Shown here: positions 18,705-28,532 of the stretch, in pieces
Layout of the letters: the number at the start of each line of letters is the position of its first letter
How positions within the stretch are numbered: the first letter of the stretch is position 1
Assembly (NCBI GenBank): GCA_905221345.1
Contig: CAJNCW010000002.1
Location: 259,282 to 323,281, forward strand
From: a bacterium
Lineage (GTDB): Bacteria > Bacillota > Bacilli > Lactobacillales > Streptococcaceae
Reading direction: 5' to 3'
Length of the DNA stretch: 64,000 bases
Program-made: the position numbers and the translations under genes
Notes under the pieces: model-generated
Seen by the model: the letters and a program-made list of their open reading frames with translations, nothing else
Databases searched by the model: none
What the model was told of the DNA's origin: nothing

Positions 18705-20072
18705 TTACTTCGCTCCATCCTTCATCAATACAACTTTAACTGTCTTCAATAAAATTTCAATATCTTTCCAGATTGTCCAACCATCAATATAGGCCACATC
18801 TAATTTGACAACTTCATCGAAATTCTTGATCTCACTTCGTCCACTGACCTGCCATAAACCTGTTATCCCAGGTTTAAAACTTAGACGACGTTTTTGTTCT
18901 GGAGTATAGTGCTCATATTCATCCACTGTTGGTGGTCGTGTGCCAACTAAACTCATATCTCCCTTTAGAACATTATAAAACTGTGGCAGCTCGTCCAAGC
19001 TAGTCTTCCGTATAAAACGACCAATTTTCGTGATACGTGGGTCATCATCCACCTTAAACATTCCACCCTGCATGGTATTTTGTTCCATGAGTTCTCTTTT
19101 TTTGTCCTCAGCATCTACACACATGGAGCGGAACTTATAAAAAGTGAACTGGCGACCATTTTTTCCAATACGCGTCTGAGCAAAAATAGCAGAGCCCCCA
19201 TCCTTTCGAATCAAAGGGACCAGTACAACACTGACTAGAGCACATAGTATCAGCCCTACCAATGCACCTACGATATCAATAATCCGCTTAGCAATCACGT
19301 GGCTAGTCTTATAAAATGTTGTAGAAAAAGTCACAACGTTTAATCCTACCATCTCACGAATTTGCTTGTTACGTGCCAAACTACGATCAAAAGCATTTAG
19401 ATTGACTGTTACATCAATTCCCATCGTTTCAAACTGAGAGATAAGCTCTCCAATATTGTATTTTTCACTTGGAAGATTGATAAAGACTTCATCGACCACC
19501 TCATGAGTCGCAAAGTCTACTATCTCCTCCTCTGCTACTACCTTTAAAGAATTATGCTGAAAATTTGGTTTGTCTAAGACACTGACAGCCACCAACTCCC
19601 CAACAATTTCATTTGCGTCTACTAATCTATCCAGTACCTTTTCGACACGAGAAGTTGCTGTAAGTAGGAGAATCTTCTTACTTCCTTTAAAGTTGGGATA
19701 AGCCCGCTTCCAATACCACTTGATAAATAAGTTTAGCACATAGACTAAGAGAGCATGTAATGTGAGGAAGTAAATCATACCTCGTCTGGAAATACTAAAT
19801 CGATCTTCTAAGAAAAAGTTAGAGATACTAATTGCTAGCGCAAAGAAAGCTATATATTTTAATGTCTGGACAAACTCAATCAAATATCCCCTTTTAAAGA
19901 AATCCTGTCCATAATCACTGATATAAAAGACAAAATAGTGGAGGATATAAAGTGCAATAGCTGTTGTTGGAACGATCTCCGTTTCTCTCACGGCACTAAG
20001 CAGATAAGTCACTAAAATGACAAGAAAACCCTGAATTATTGCCAATGAAGGCTTTACTACTTTTCCATTCAT
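18705..20072 (-). CDS. wchA: Undecaprenyl-phosphate glucose-1-phosphate transferase (initiating transferase)
   Basis: WchA (CpsE) starts the repeat unit by moving glucose-1-phosphate from UDP-glucose to undecaprenyl phosphate. The 455-residue protein has four to five N-terminal membrane spans, a central nucleotide-fold region (about 150-230), a fifth span (about 265-290) and the C-terminal catalytic domain with FYKFRSMCVDAE, the KTSLDELPQF motif and VGTRPPTVDEY, ending in the PGITGLWQVSGRS region. Similarity to pneumococcal WchA is strong over the whole length. It follows cpsD by 21 bp. Confidence 0.93.
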   Translation of the reverse strand: MNGKVVKPSLAIIQGFLVILVTYLLSAVRETEIVPTTAIALYILHYFVFYISDYGQDFFKRGYLIEFVQTLKYIAFFALAISISNFFLEDRFSISRRGMIYFLTLHALLVYVLNLFIKWYWKRAYPNFKGSKKILLLTATSRVEKVLDRLVDANEIVGELVAVSVLDKPNFQHNSLKVVAEEEIVDFATHEVVDEVFINLPSEKYNIGELISQFETMGIDVTVNLNAFDRSLARNKQIREMVGLNVVTFSTTFYKTSHVIAKRIIDIVGALVGLILCALVSVVLVPLIRKDGGSAIFAQTRIGKNGRQFTFYKFRSMCVDAEDKKRELMEQNTMQGGMFKVDDDPRITKIGRFIRKTSLDELPQFYNVLKGDMSLVGTRPPTVDEYEHYTPEQKRRLSFKPGITGLWQVSGRSEIKNFDEVVKLDVAYIDGWTIWKDIEILLKTVKVVLMKDGAK

Positions 20073-20093
20073 CTCTATCCCCCAACCTATTTT

Positions 20094-20777
20094 TTATTTT
20101 TTCCCGTAATCTCCATAACTTCCATAAGAACCGTATTTGTCTACCGAAGTATCGAATTTATTCAACACAATTCCTAAAAACGGCTTCCCTGTGTGTTCCA
20201 GTTGTTCTTTCGCTTTTTGAATATCCCTTCGATTTGTTTCACCCGCTGCCGTCACTAAAATAGAAGCATCACATTTTCGCGTAATGATAGCTGCATCAAT
20301 CACGGTACCTACAGGAGCAGTGTCTACAATGATGTAGTCAAAATATTTACGCAAGGTTTCAAGCATTGTACTGAAATTCTTACTTTGAAGAAGAGCCGTC
20401 GGATTCGGTGACACAGAGCCAGCCTGAATCACAAAGAGATTTTCAATAGTGGTATCACAAAGCCCCTGTGACAGGTCTGTGGTTCCTGATAAAAATTCTG
20501 TCAGTCCTGTAATCTTATCCCTTGCTTTAAAGACACCTGACATAACAGAATTGCGAATATCTCCATCAATCAGCAGCGTTTTATAACCTGCACGCGCAAA
20601 AGCCCAAGCGATATTGGTGGAAGTCGTTGATTTTCCTTCTCCTGGATTCACAGAAGTGATAGAAAATACTTTCAAATCATCTCCACTTAACTGTAGATTC
20701 GTGCACAAGGCGTTATAATATTCCTCTGCCTTTTTTACAAGATCCAATTTTTCCTGTGAGATTTCTAACGTTGGCAT
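20094..20777 (-). CDS. cpsD: Capsule tyrosine autokinase CpsD (Wze)
   Basis: CpsD is the cytoplasmic BY-kinase that, with CpsC, controls capsule chain length and attachment. The 227-residue protein has Walker A VNPGEGKST (43-51), Walker A' LLIDGDIR (68-75) and Walker B IIVDTAP. The C-terminal autophosphorylation cluster KYGSYGSYGDYGKK holds four Tyr (215, 218, 221, 224). CpsB, encoded two genes upstream, dephosphorylates it. It starts 9 bp after cpsC. Confidence 0.95.
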   Translation of the reverse strand: MPTLEISQEKLDLVKKAEEYYNALCTNLQLSGDDLKVFSITSVNPGEGKSTTSTNIAWAFARAGYKTLLIDGDIRNSVMSGVFKARDKITGLTEFLSGTTDLSQGLCDTTIENLFVIQAGSVSPNPTALLQSKNFSTMLETLRKYFDYIIVDTAPVGTVIDAAIITRKCDASILVTAAGETNRRDIQKAKEQLEHTGKPFLGIVLNKFDTSVDKYGSYGSYGDYGKK

Positions 20778-20786
20778 AACTTCCTC

Positions 20787-21479
20787 CTATTTCATTTTGT
20801 CCAAATCTGGAACGACCCCTAGAAGCGGAATTTGCAGTACATCTTCGACATCTTCAGGACGTTTTACACGTGTATCAAATAACTCAATCAAAAGAACAGT
20901 AATTACTGTTACGACGACTCCTCCAAGGAAACCAAACAAGGTGTTGCGTCGAACATTTGGAGAAGAGGGAGTCGTAGCTGGTCGCGCTTCTTCAAGTGTC
21001 GTTACATCAGATACTCGCGTTACAGCGATGATCTTTTCTGCAGCAACTTCTCGTAGAGAATTAGCGATGCGGCTGGCTTCCTCTGGCTGTTTATCCTTGA
21101 CAGAGATTGAGACGATACGAGTGTCCGCTGGTACAGTCACTTGAACTTTGCTGGCTAATGTTTTTGCTGGCATATCCAATTTCAAATTTGTCGCTACCTT
21201 TTCCAACACATCCTGTGAAAGGATAATTTCGCGGTAGTCTTTAACTAGATAAGATCCTGCCTGCAAGTCCTGATTTGTCAGTCCCGGCTTGTCTCCTTGA
21301 TTGCGATTCACTACATAAATTCGCGTGGTACTCGTATATTCTGGCTTAACAACAAAAGTGCTATAAGCAAAAGCTCCCGCCCCTGTCACAAGCGCCACTA
21401 ATAAAATAATTAGCTTGCGTTTCCACAAAGTTTTAAGTAATTGAAATACATCGATTTCTATCGTATTTTGTTCTTTCAT
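20787..21479 (-). CDS. cpsC: Capsule chain-length regulator and kinase activator CpsC (Wzd)
   Basis: CpsC is a Wzz-type membrane protein that activates CpsD. The 230-residue protein has two membrane spans (about 25-45 and 180-200) flanking an extracellular helical domain, with the conserved [16 protein letters not shown] stretch and a cytoplasmic C-terminus ([12 protein letters not shown]) that docks the kinase. The start [15 protein letters not shown] matches pneumococcal CpsC; an extra in-frame ATG lies one codon upstream. It follows cpsB by 8 bp. Confidence 0.94.
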   Translation of the reverse strand: MKEQNTIEIDVFQLLKTLWKRKLIILLVALVTGAGAFAYSTFVVKPEYTSTTRIYVVNRNQGDKPGLTNQDLQAGSYLVKDYREIILSQDVLEKVATNLKLDMPAKTLASKVQVTVPADTRIVSISVKDKQPEEASRIANSLREVAAEKIIAVTRVSDVTTLEEARPATTPSSPNVRRNTLFGFLGGVVVTVITVLLIELFDTRVKRPEDVEDVLQIPLLGVVPDLDKMK

Positions 21480-21487
21480 CATTTCTC

Positions 21488-22219
21488 CTAAATTAGTTGA
21501 TCCATTACAATTTTTCGAGGATTGTCTATAAAAAGTTCCTGAGCCTTCGCATCTCCGTATTTTCGGGCAACAAGATCATATGCTTCTGCCATACGAGGAG
21601 GTCTGCCATCTAAATTGTGCATATCACTTGCAATTACATGAACCAAATCCTGCTCTAAAAAATACTGGGCTCTTTTTTTCATGAATTTATAACGTTCTCC
21701 AAAAAGTTTGGGTTTGAGGACATGCGCGCTATTTACTTGCGTGTAACAGCCCATATCGATCAGTTCTCGAACGCGTTTTTCATTATTTTCAAGAGCATCA
21801 TAGCGCTCGATGTGGGCAATGACTGGAGTAATTCCCAACATCAAGATCTTGCTCAAGGCGCTATGAATGTCGCGATAAGGGGTGTTCATACTAAACTCTA
21901 TCAAGGCATAACGACTATCATTGAGGGTCGGAATCCGCTTTTTTTCCAGTTTATCCAAAACATCTGGTGTATAGTAAATTTCCGCCCCATAAGCAATGAC
22001 CAAGTCACTCGCAACTTCCTTAGCTATTTCCCGAACCTGAAGAAAATTTTCTGCTATCTTCTCTTCCGGAGTTTCAAACATGCCCTTGCGACGGTGAGAG
22101 GTAGAGACAATGGTTCGCACCCCCTGCCTGTAGGCTTCTGTCAAGAGGGCCTTGCTCTCCTCTCTTGACTTGGGGCCATCATCTACATCAAAGACAATGT
22201 GCGAATGAATATCAATCAT
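21488..22219 (-). CDS. cpsB: Mn-dependent phosphotyrosine phosphatase CpsB (Wzh)
   Basis: CpsB removes phosphate from the Tyr-rich tail of CpsD. The 243-residue PHP-family enzyme starts [16 protein letters not shown], with metal ligands His5 and His7; further ligands lie in ISTSH-like TSHRR, GAEIYY, HIERY and ASDMHN. The start at 22219 is used because the longer frame begins inside cpsA and because a GGAGGG ribosome site precedes this ATG. The cpsA stop and this start are one base apart. Confidence 0.95.
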   Translation of the reverse strand: MIDIHSHIVFDVDDGPKSREESKALLTEAYRQGVRTIVSTSHRRKGMFETPEEKIAENFLQVREIAKEVASDLVIAYGAEIYYTPDVLDKLEKKRIPTLNDSRYALIEFSMNTPYRDIHSALSKILMLGITPVIAHIERYDALENNEKRVRELIDMGCYTQVNSAHVLKPKLFGERYKFMKKRAQYFLEQDLVHVIASDMHNLDGRPPRMAEAYDLVARKYGDAKAQELFIDNPRKIVMDQLI

Positions 22220-22220
22220 T

Positions 22221-23687
<1,467 letters not shown>

Positions 23688-23695
23688 TTAGAGTA

Positions 23696-23704
23696 ATTAT
23701 ATCA
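23696..23704 (-). promoter_or_regulatory. Capsule operon promoter (extended -10)
   Basis: Minus-strand TGATATAAT (hexamer TATAAT at 23701-23696) lies 30 bp before cpsA. No good -35 box is present at 17 bp, so activity would rest on the TG extension. Confidence 0.7.
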
Positions 23705-23813
23705 CAAAAACAGGATAATTTCCATTCATTCCTACAATTCTCAGCGTTTTCATTTCTTTTTTCTTGATCATTTTTTGAAGTTATGGTTTTCAGCATTGAG
23801 AGTTTTGATAAAC

Positions 23814-23841
23814 AAAAACAAGGCCTCTTGAAAGAGACCTT
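23814..23841 (-). terminator. Terminator of the AliD-like gene
   Basis: Minus-strand stem AAGGTCTCTT/AAGAGGCCTT (one wobble pair, 2-nt loop) followed by GTTTTTG. It insulates cpsA from the upstream lipoprotein gene. Confidence 0.75.
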
Positions 23842-23850
23842 ATTTCGCTG

Positions 23851-25815
23851 TCATTTGATATGATTTTTAAATTCTTTTTGGCTCTTTTCGATAGCCTTTT
23901 TACTTTCTTCTTCCCACTTAGCCTTGGCTTCATCAAATTGTTTCTTGGTAACAGGGTCTTTTTGCAATCTCATGTACTTATAGTTATTTCCGTCACCCTT
24001 GATTCCCACTAGAGAGTAGGCACGTGTAAACGGAGTTACTTTAGTTACAGAGGCTGTACCGCCATTTGACATAGCAGACATCACCAAAGAATTGTCGATC
24101 ATCCAAGCTTGAGCTTCAGCGTATTTTTCATAACGCTTAGCGACATCTTTGTTCTCAGCATCTGCTTCTTTCAGGAGTTGTGTATAGGTATCTAACCCTA
24201 GACTCTTGATGAGCTCTTGGTCATCCTTGGCGTCAAGACCAAAAATCTTGAGATAGAAGCCGGTTTCAGCATTGAAGGGGTCTAGATAAGTTGATGGATC
24301 TTGGTAATCACCAACCCAACCATCAAAGTTTAGGTCGTAGTCACGAGCTGCTGGATTGGGTGCTAGAAATGCGACATTTCCAAAGTCATCTGTCGAAAGC
24401 TGTTGAACATCAATGACGATATTGTCAGAACCTAGTACTGTTTCAAGGGTTTGTTTAACCGAGTTCATACCAGAAACCGCATTTTTATTCGTCTGATCAA
24501 CAGGAACATCCAAATGGATTGGGAAAGTCACGCCTTGGGCTTCTAATTCCTTTTTAGCTTCTGCAAATTTTGCTTGGGCCTTTTCCTTGTTAAAGTAGGC
24601 ATCTTGAGCATCTGCCAAATTGATACCTGACCACTCAGTCCCATAGTTCACAAGCTTAGAAGCTGTTACTTCTCCAAAGGTCTTATCTCCCACTTGAACA
24701 AAAGTTGGAGGAACAAGGGTATTACGAAGGGTTTTGCTCGCTGCTTCTTCACCATTTGATTGAGCAGAGTAGGCTGTTCGATCAATACCAAAGTTGATAG
24801 CCTGACGGAAATTTTTATTTAAGATAGCTGTTTGAGCTGATTTCTTTTGTTCGTCCGTTGTTTTAGCGGTATGGTTATAGGTCTTGCGGTTGACGTTAAA
24901 GTTAAAATACCAAGATGTCTTGTCTTGCAAACTATAAACGATATTGTCTTGGTATTTTTCTTTCGTCTTAGCATAGTTCGAACTATTTGGATAGACTCCT
25001 GCAATCGAGTAAGCACCACTTTCAAAGTTTCGAATGGTCATCTCCTGATCAGAGCCATCAAAATAAGCCAGTTTAACTTTTTCAATGGTTACTTTATCAT
25101 GGTCATAATAGTGTGGATTCTTCACATATTCGATCGAAGATTTTGATGTAAAATCTTTTAACAGATATGGTCCATTATAAAGGATACTGTCTGGTGTCAA
25201 GGTACCAAAATCTTTATCCTTTGATTTCAAGAACTCTTCGTTGACTGGGAAAAGGATACTATTGGTTGTCTTTGAATTCCAATACGGTTCTGGTCGAGTC
25301 AAAGTATACTCGACTGTGTAATCATCCAAGGCTTTGACACCAACAGTTGAAAAGTCATTGGTCACACCCGTCACATAGTCATTCAATCCCTTGATTGAAT
25401 TTTGGATCAGATCCATGGCTTGCCCCTTGTTGTCCGCAGCATATTTGATCCCAGCGACAAAGTCTTGGGCTTTGACTGGAGCATATTCCTCACCATCAGC
25501 CGTATACCACTTGGCATCTTTTCTAAGCTTGTAGGTATAGGTCAAACCATCTGATGAAACAGACCATTCTTCAGCCAAAGCTGGCGCTAGATTTCCATAG
25601 CTGTCATTTTCTAACAAACCATCTACGAGATTGGTAATAATGGCAGTGTTATCTGCATAATAATCCAGAAGATAGTTAAAAGTTGTTGGATTCGCACTAA
25701 ATGTTGACGAGTAGGTGCTGGTATCTGTGTTGGACTGTCCACATGCCGAAAGCAAAATTCCTGTCGCTAAGGCAAGACCTGTCCCAATCAGTCTTTTTTT
25801 CATTTTGATCATCAT
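23851..25815 (-). CDS. aliD: Oligopeptide-binding lipoprotein, AliB/AliD-like
   Basis: This SBP_bac_5 peptide-binding lipoprotein is a paralogue of AliA. The lipobox is LLSACG after a basic start (MKKRLIGTGLALATGILLSACG), and the whole domain is present to the typical tail EKSQKEFKNHIK. AliB-like ORFs called AliC and AliD lie between dexB and aliA in nonencapsulated pneumococci and S. mitis; position and sequence fit the AliD type, though the exact orthologue needs an alignment. AGGAG precedes two consecutive ATG codons (25815, 25812), with MKK at 25803 as another choice. It has its own promoter and terminator. It probably delivers peptides to the Ami permease. Confidence 0.82.
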   Translation of the reverse strand: MMIKMKKRLIGTGLALATGILLSACGQSNTDTSTYSSTFSANPTTFNYLLDYYADNTAIITNLVDGLLENDSYGNLAPALAEEWSVSSDGLTYTYKLRKDAKWYTADGEEYAPVKAQDFVAGIKYAADNKGQAMDLIQNSIKGLNDYVTGVTNDFSTVGVKALDDYTVEYTLTRPEPYWNSKTTNSILFPVNEEFLKSKDKDFGTLTPDSILYNGPYLLKDFTSKSSIEYVKNPHYYDHDKVTIEKVKLAYFDGSDQEMTIRNFESGAYSIAGVYPNSSNYAKTKEKYQDNIVYSLQDKTSWYFNFNVNRKTYNHTAKTTDEQKKSAQTAILNKNFRQAINFGIDRTAYSAQSNGEEAASKTLRNTLVPPTFVQVGDKTFGEVTASKLVNYGTEWSGINLADAQDAYFNKEKAQAKFAEAKKELEAQGVTFPIHLDVPVDQTNKNAVSGMNSVKQTLETVLGSDNIVIDVQQLSTDDFGNVAFLAPNPAARDYDLNFDGWVGDYQDPSTYLDPFNAETGFYLKIFGLDAKDDQELIKSLGLDTYTQLLKEADAENKDVAKRYEKYAEAQAWMIDNSLVMSAMSNGGTASVTKVTPFTRAYSLVGIKGDGNNYKYMRLQKDPVTKKQFDEAKAKWEEESKKAIEKSQKEFKNHIK

Positions 25816-25851
25816 TCACTCCTTTTGTGTCACTTCTTGTAACATAACCAT

Positions 25852-25880
25852 ATTCTATCAAATCCATCCAAAAATGTAAA
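25852..25880 (-). promoter_or_regulatory. Promoter of the AliD-like gene
   Basis: TTTACA (25880-25875), 17-bp spacer, TAGAAT (25857-25852), about 37 bp before the start codon. Confidence 0.7.
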
Positions 25881-26186
25881 GTTACTAGTTTTCCAGCGAA
25901 TGATTAACCTACACCAGCATTGACAGCTCTAGAATACAATTAGCCGCTGAGTGTGCAAAAATAAATAGGCAACTAGTTTGGTTCTCGAGAATCTTTTTGG
26001 ACTGATGGAAAATAAAATCCAAGACATCCATCCCTTTTCAGACCTTCCTAAAAGATGAAATTAAGATTAGCAACGTCTTCGATCGCCTAATTCTAATGTA
26101 AAACTATAAAAAGTCACCAAACGCTATTCCTTTGATTTCTGTGATTTTCATAAGTTTAAGAAACAGATCTTTATCCCTCTGAATAT
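25881..26186. other. Gene-free stretch upstream of the AliD-like gene
   Basis: About 300 bp with no open frame of useful length on either strand and no recognisable RNA. Short broken frames on the minus strand could be decayed coding sequence, but I could not match them to a family. Confidence 0.4.
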
Positions 26187-26217
26187 AAAAAACAGAGAGG
26201 ACAGTCGCTGTCCTCTC
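26187..26217 (-). terminator. Terminator of the secreted CAP-like protein gene
   Basis: Minus-strand perfect 10-bp stem GAGAGGACAG/CTGTCCTCTC with a 3-nt loop, followed by TGTTTTTT. Confidence 0.85.
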
Positions 26218-26281
26218 CAAATCTTAACCGACATCAATCCGCCACAATTAACACAGAGCTTGATGAAGTTAGAAATTCATT

Positions 26282-27994
26282 TTATTTATAATTGTAAGCC
26301 CAGTAATAATCTCCATTTCCACTAACTACTGCTGCTACAGCTCCTTCTGTCGCATTTGGATCCAAAAGCAATTCTCTCAAACCGCCATTTGCCCATTTCT
26401 TGACAACAGTAGCTGCATCTTGATCACGACGACCAACAAAACCTGAGCTATCGTATTGGCGAGAGATTTGGTTTGCTTTTGGTAGAGCTTGATTTTGATA
26501 AATCTCATCTGACCAAGTCAATTCTTTCAAACCTTGTTCCTTACGAATTTCATTGATTCCAGCGAATGCTTCTTTGGCCTTTTCCATATAGTAATAATTC
26601 GTATCATCCGTCGCAGCAACGCGGAAGACAAACTTCACATAACCAAATTCTACATCGCGGTATTTTTCTTCATCCACTCCACTCTTGAGGTTGGCAACTA
26701 AGACATAATCTCTAGCCCAAGGATCATTTTTGGTTTTCTCAAAGATATCCTCATCTTCGATTTCCCAAGTGACTTTGGCATCCCAACCCGCGTTATCTAA
26801 AAACTTAGGATTTAGTTTTTCAATCACATAATTTTTGAATTCCTCGACATTTTGGAAAGGAAGTGCTTGTCCTGCCTTGGCGGTTTCGACCAGATTAGTC
26901 GAATACAGTTTCACGCTAGAGTTTTGATCGCTATAGCTATATTCATCGTCTACGGGATTTGAATGCAAGTTCGGATCCAGCGCTGGGTCTGTTGGATCTG
27001 TCATTCCATGCAACTTCCACGCATCCCCCATCCACTTCCAGTAAGGCGTGTAACCTGTAACTTCATCGTTCGAGCTAATATAGTAATAGTGATTGGGGCC
27101 ATCAAAGGCGTAGTTTGGATCATTCTCCAGAACCTTATCACCCGGTTTTCCTGGCGGAATGACCAATTTGGGTTTGCTTCCATTTGGAGCCCATAATAAG
27201 TGCTCTAAACCTGGTGCTGGTTTTTCAACATACGGAGGAATCTGATTTTCACTCGGTTCATCTGTTGTTACCAAAGCTGGAGTCTCTGGACCGGTCGAAT
27301 TACCTGGTTTTGGCGCAAACGGATCCAACTCACCATCCGCTCCATTGAATGGGGGATTTTCTGGAAGTTCGATTGTTCCCGAGTCAAATGGTGCATACTC
27401 ACCATTTGCACCTCCGTAAGACGGAGCCTCTGGAAACTCAATAGTACCTGATTCAAAAGGATTAAATTCCCCGTCAGCTCCATTGAATGGGGGATTTTCT
27501 GGGAGTTCCACCCTACCTGGATTTTCTAATTCTTTTTGATTATCCGCCGATTTCTTGACAAACACCCACCGACCGTTTTGGTAGTAGTAATAATCCCCAT
27601 TTTCTAATACATAGTAATGGTAGCCATTCTCGTATCGATAGTGGTTATCATTTACTAAGTTGTTCGTTGAAGAATTGTTGTCACGATTATTTGTTAGTGG
27701 TTTCCACTCACCATTACGGTAAATATAGTAACTACCATCATTCATACGATAGTAGTAGTTGCCATTCCAGTAGAAATAGCGACCACTATCTGGCTGTCGG
27801 TAATTGTATCGATTCCAATAATTATAGTCATAACCCCAATCATCGGGGTCATCATCCCAATCATCAAAATCATAGTCCCAACTATGACGGGAATCCCAAC
27901 GATAATCCGCATGAACCGTTGGTGTTACAGAAGCTGAAACTGCAACTGCTGTCGCCAGAGCCGCTCCCGCCAAAAGACCATATTTTCTATTCAT
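26282..27994 (-). CDS. Secreted Tyr/Asp-rich repeat protein with a degenerate CAP-like C-terminus
   Basis: I do not recognise this 570-residue protein. It has a clear signal peptide (MNRKYGLLAGAALATAVAV..., cleavage after VHA, about residue 29). Residues 30-70 are rich in Asp, Trp and Tyr. Two Tyr-rich motifs of the YYY-x-NG-x-W kind follow (about 71-100 and 116-146), resembling cell-wall-binding repeats. Three 23-residue repeats with the pattern ELPENPPFNGADGE then PF occupy 163-230; copies 1 and 3 are nearly identical. The last 105 residues (INEIRKEQGLKELTW, VVKKWANGGLRELLLDP, then NGDYYWAY) resemble a CAP/SCP domain, but the usual His ligands are absent. There is no LPXTG motif. It has its own promoter and terminator between two peptide-binding lipoprotein genes. 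Confidence 0.6.
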   Translation of the reverse strand: MNRKYGLLAGAALATAVAVSASVTPTVHADYRWDSRHSWDYDFDDWDDDPDDWGYDYNYWNRYNYRQPDSGRYFYWNGNYYYRMNDGSYYIYRNGEWKPLTNNRDNNSSTNNLVNDNHYRYENGYHYYVLENGDYYYYQNGRWVFVKKSADNQKELENPGRVELPENPPFNGADGEFNPFESGTIEFPEAPSYGGANGEYAPFDSGTIELPENPPFNGADGELDPFAPKPGNSTGPETPALVTTDEPSENQIPPYVEKPAPGLEHLLWAPNGSKPKLVIPPGKPGDKVLENDPNYAFDGPNHYYYISSNDEVTGYTPYWKWMGDAWKLHGMTDPTDPALDPNLHSNPVDDEYSYSDQNSSVKLYSTNLVETAKAGQALPFQNVEEFKNYVIEKLNPKFLDNAGWDAKVTWEIEDEDIFEKTKNDPWARDYVLVANLKSGVDEEKYRDVEFGYVKFVFRVAATDDTNYYYMEKAKEAFAGINEIRKEQGLKELTWSDEIYQNQALPKANQISRQYDSSGFVGRRDQDAATVVKKWANGGLRELLLDPNATEGAVAAVVSGNGDYYWAYNYK

Positions 27995-28109
27995 TTTAAA
28001 TTAAACCTCCAAAAAAGAACCGCTGGTCATAACGTTCGGAAAACTATTGTGCACTATTCGTTTTTCGGACTGTAAGCAAGGAATATATTTTATAAAATAT
28101 AAATTGAAT

Positions 28110-28147
28110 TTATTGAACACTTTATTTATATTTATTGCGTTCAATAA
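28110..28147. promoter_or_regulatory. Inverted repeat, probable operator of the secreted CAP-like gene
   Basis: TTATTGAAC (28110-28118) and GTTCAATAA (28139-28147) form a perfect 9-bp inverted repeat with a 20-bp AT-rich spacer. It starts 3 bp downstream of the -10 hexamer, so a protein bound here would cover the transcription start. No regulator gene adjoins. Confidence 0.5.
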
Positions 28148-28149
28148 CA

Positions 28150-28178
28150 ATTATAGCACTTTCATACATTAAAATCAA
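28150..28178 (-). promoter_or_regulatory. Promoter of the secreted CAP-like protein gene
   Basis: TTGATT (28178-28173), 17-bp spacer, TATAAT (28155-28150) with a TGC extension. It implies an untranslated leader of about 150 nt. Confidence 0.7.
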
Positions 28179-28234
28179 AAAAATAACATAGTTACTATTA
28201 TTTTATAAAAATAGTGTTTTTAGTTGTTAAAATA

Positions 28235-28272
28235 AGCATTTTATAGTTTTAACCCTAAAACTATAAAATGCT
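28235..28272. repeat. Perfect 17-bp inverted repeat (hairpin)
   Basis: AGCATTTTATAGTTTTA at 28235-28251 is exactly complementary to 28256-28272, with a 4-nt loop ACCC. There is no clean T-run on either side, so it may be a weak terminator or another structure. It lies in the 540-bp AT-rich gap between the secreted protein and the AliC-like gene, which otherwise holds only the promoter and operator above. Confidence 0.7.
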
Positions 28273-28483
28273 AGATACTTACTTAGGAATTGTTTTAGAT
28301 TCATTTAAATTGCATAAATATGCTTTAATTAATTTGTCATATAAATATTAAAGTTCGTTTTTCGAGATTTTTGCTCGCTCTATTTCACAATACACTAGAA
28401 TTATCTTAAAAAAGCGTCGTTTTAAGTGTTAACTGCTCCGAAACTAATTAAAAAAGCTTTTACGACAACTGGTATCTCAAAAT

Positions 28484-28522
28484 CAGAAAAAGGAAGCACA
28501 GATTTTCTGCAACTTCCTTTTC
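28484..28522 (-). terminator. Terminator of the AliC-like gene
   Basis: Minus-strand stem built on AAAGGAAG/CTTCCTTT with inner GCAGA/TCTG pairing, followed by TTTTTCTG, 11 bp after the stop codon. Confidence 0.75.
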
Positions 28523-28532
28523 TGTTTATAGA

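Noticed and set aside
25881..26186. Possible decayed transposase upstream of the AliD-like gene
   Set aside because: Short broken frames gave no family motif I could name and no inverted terminal repeats were seen.
26963..27483. Alternative open frames over the secreted repeat protein
   Set aside because: They are side effects of its biased composition; only the long frame has a signal peptide, ribosome site and promoter.
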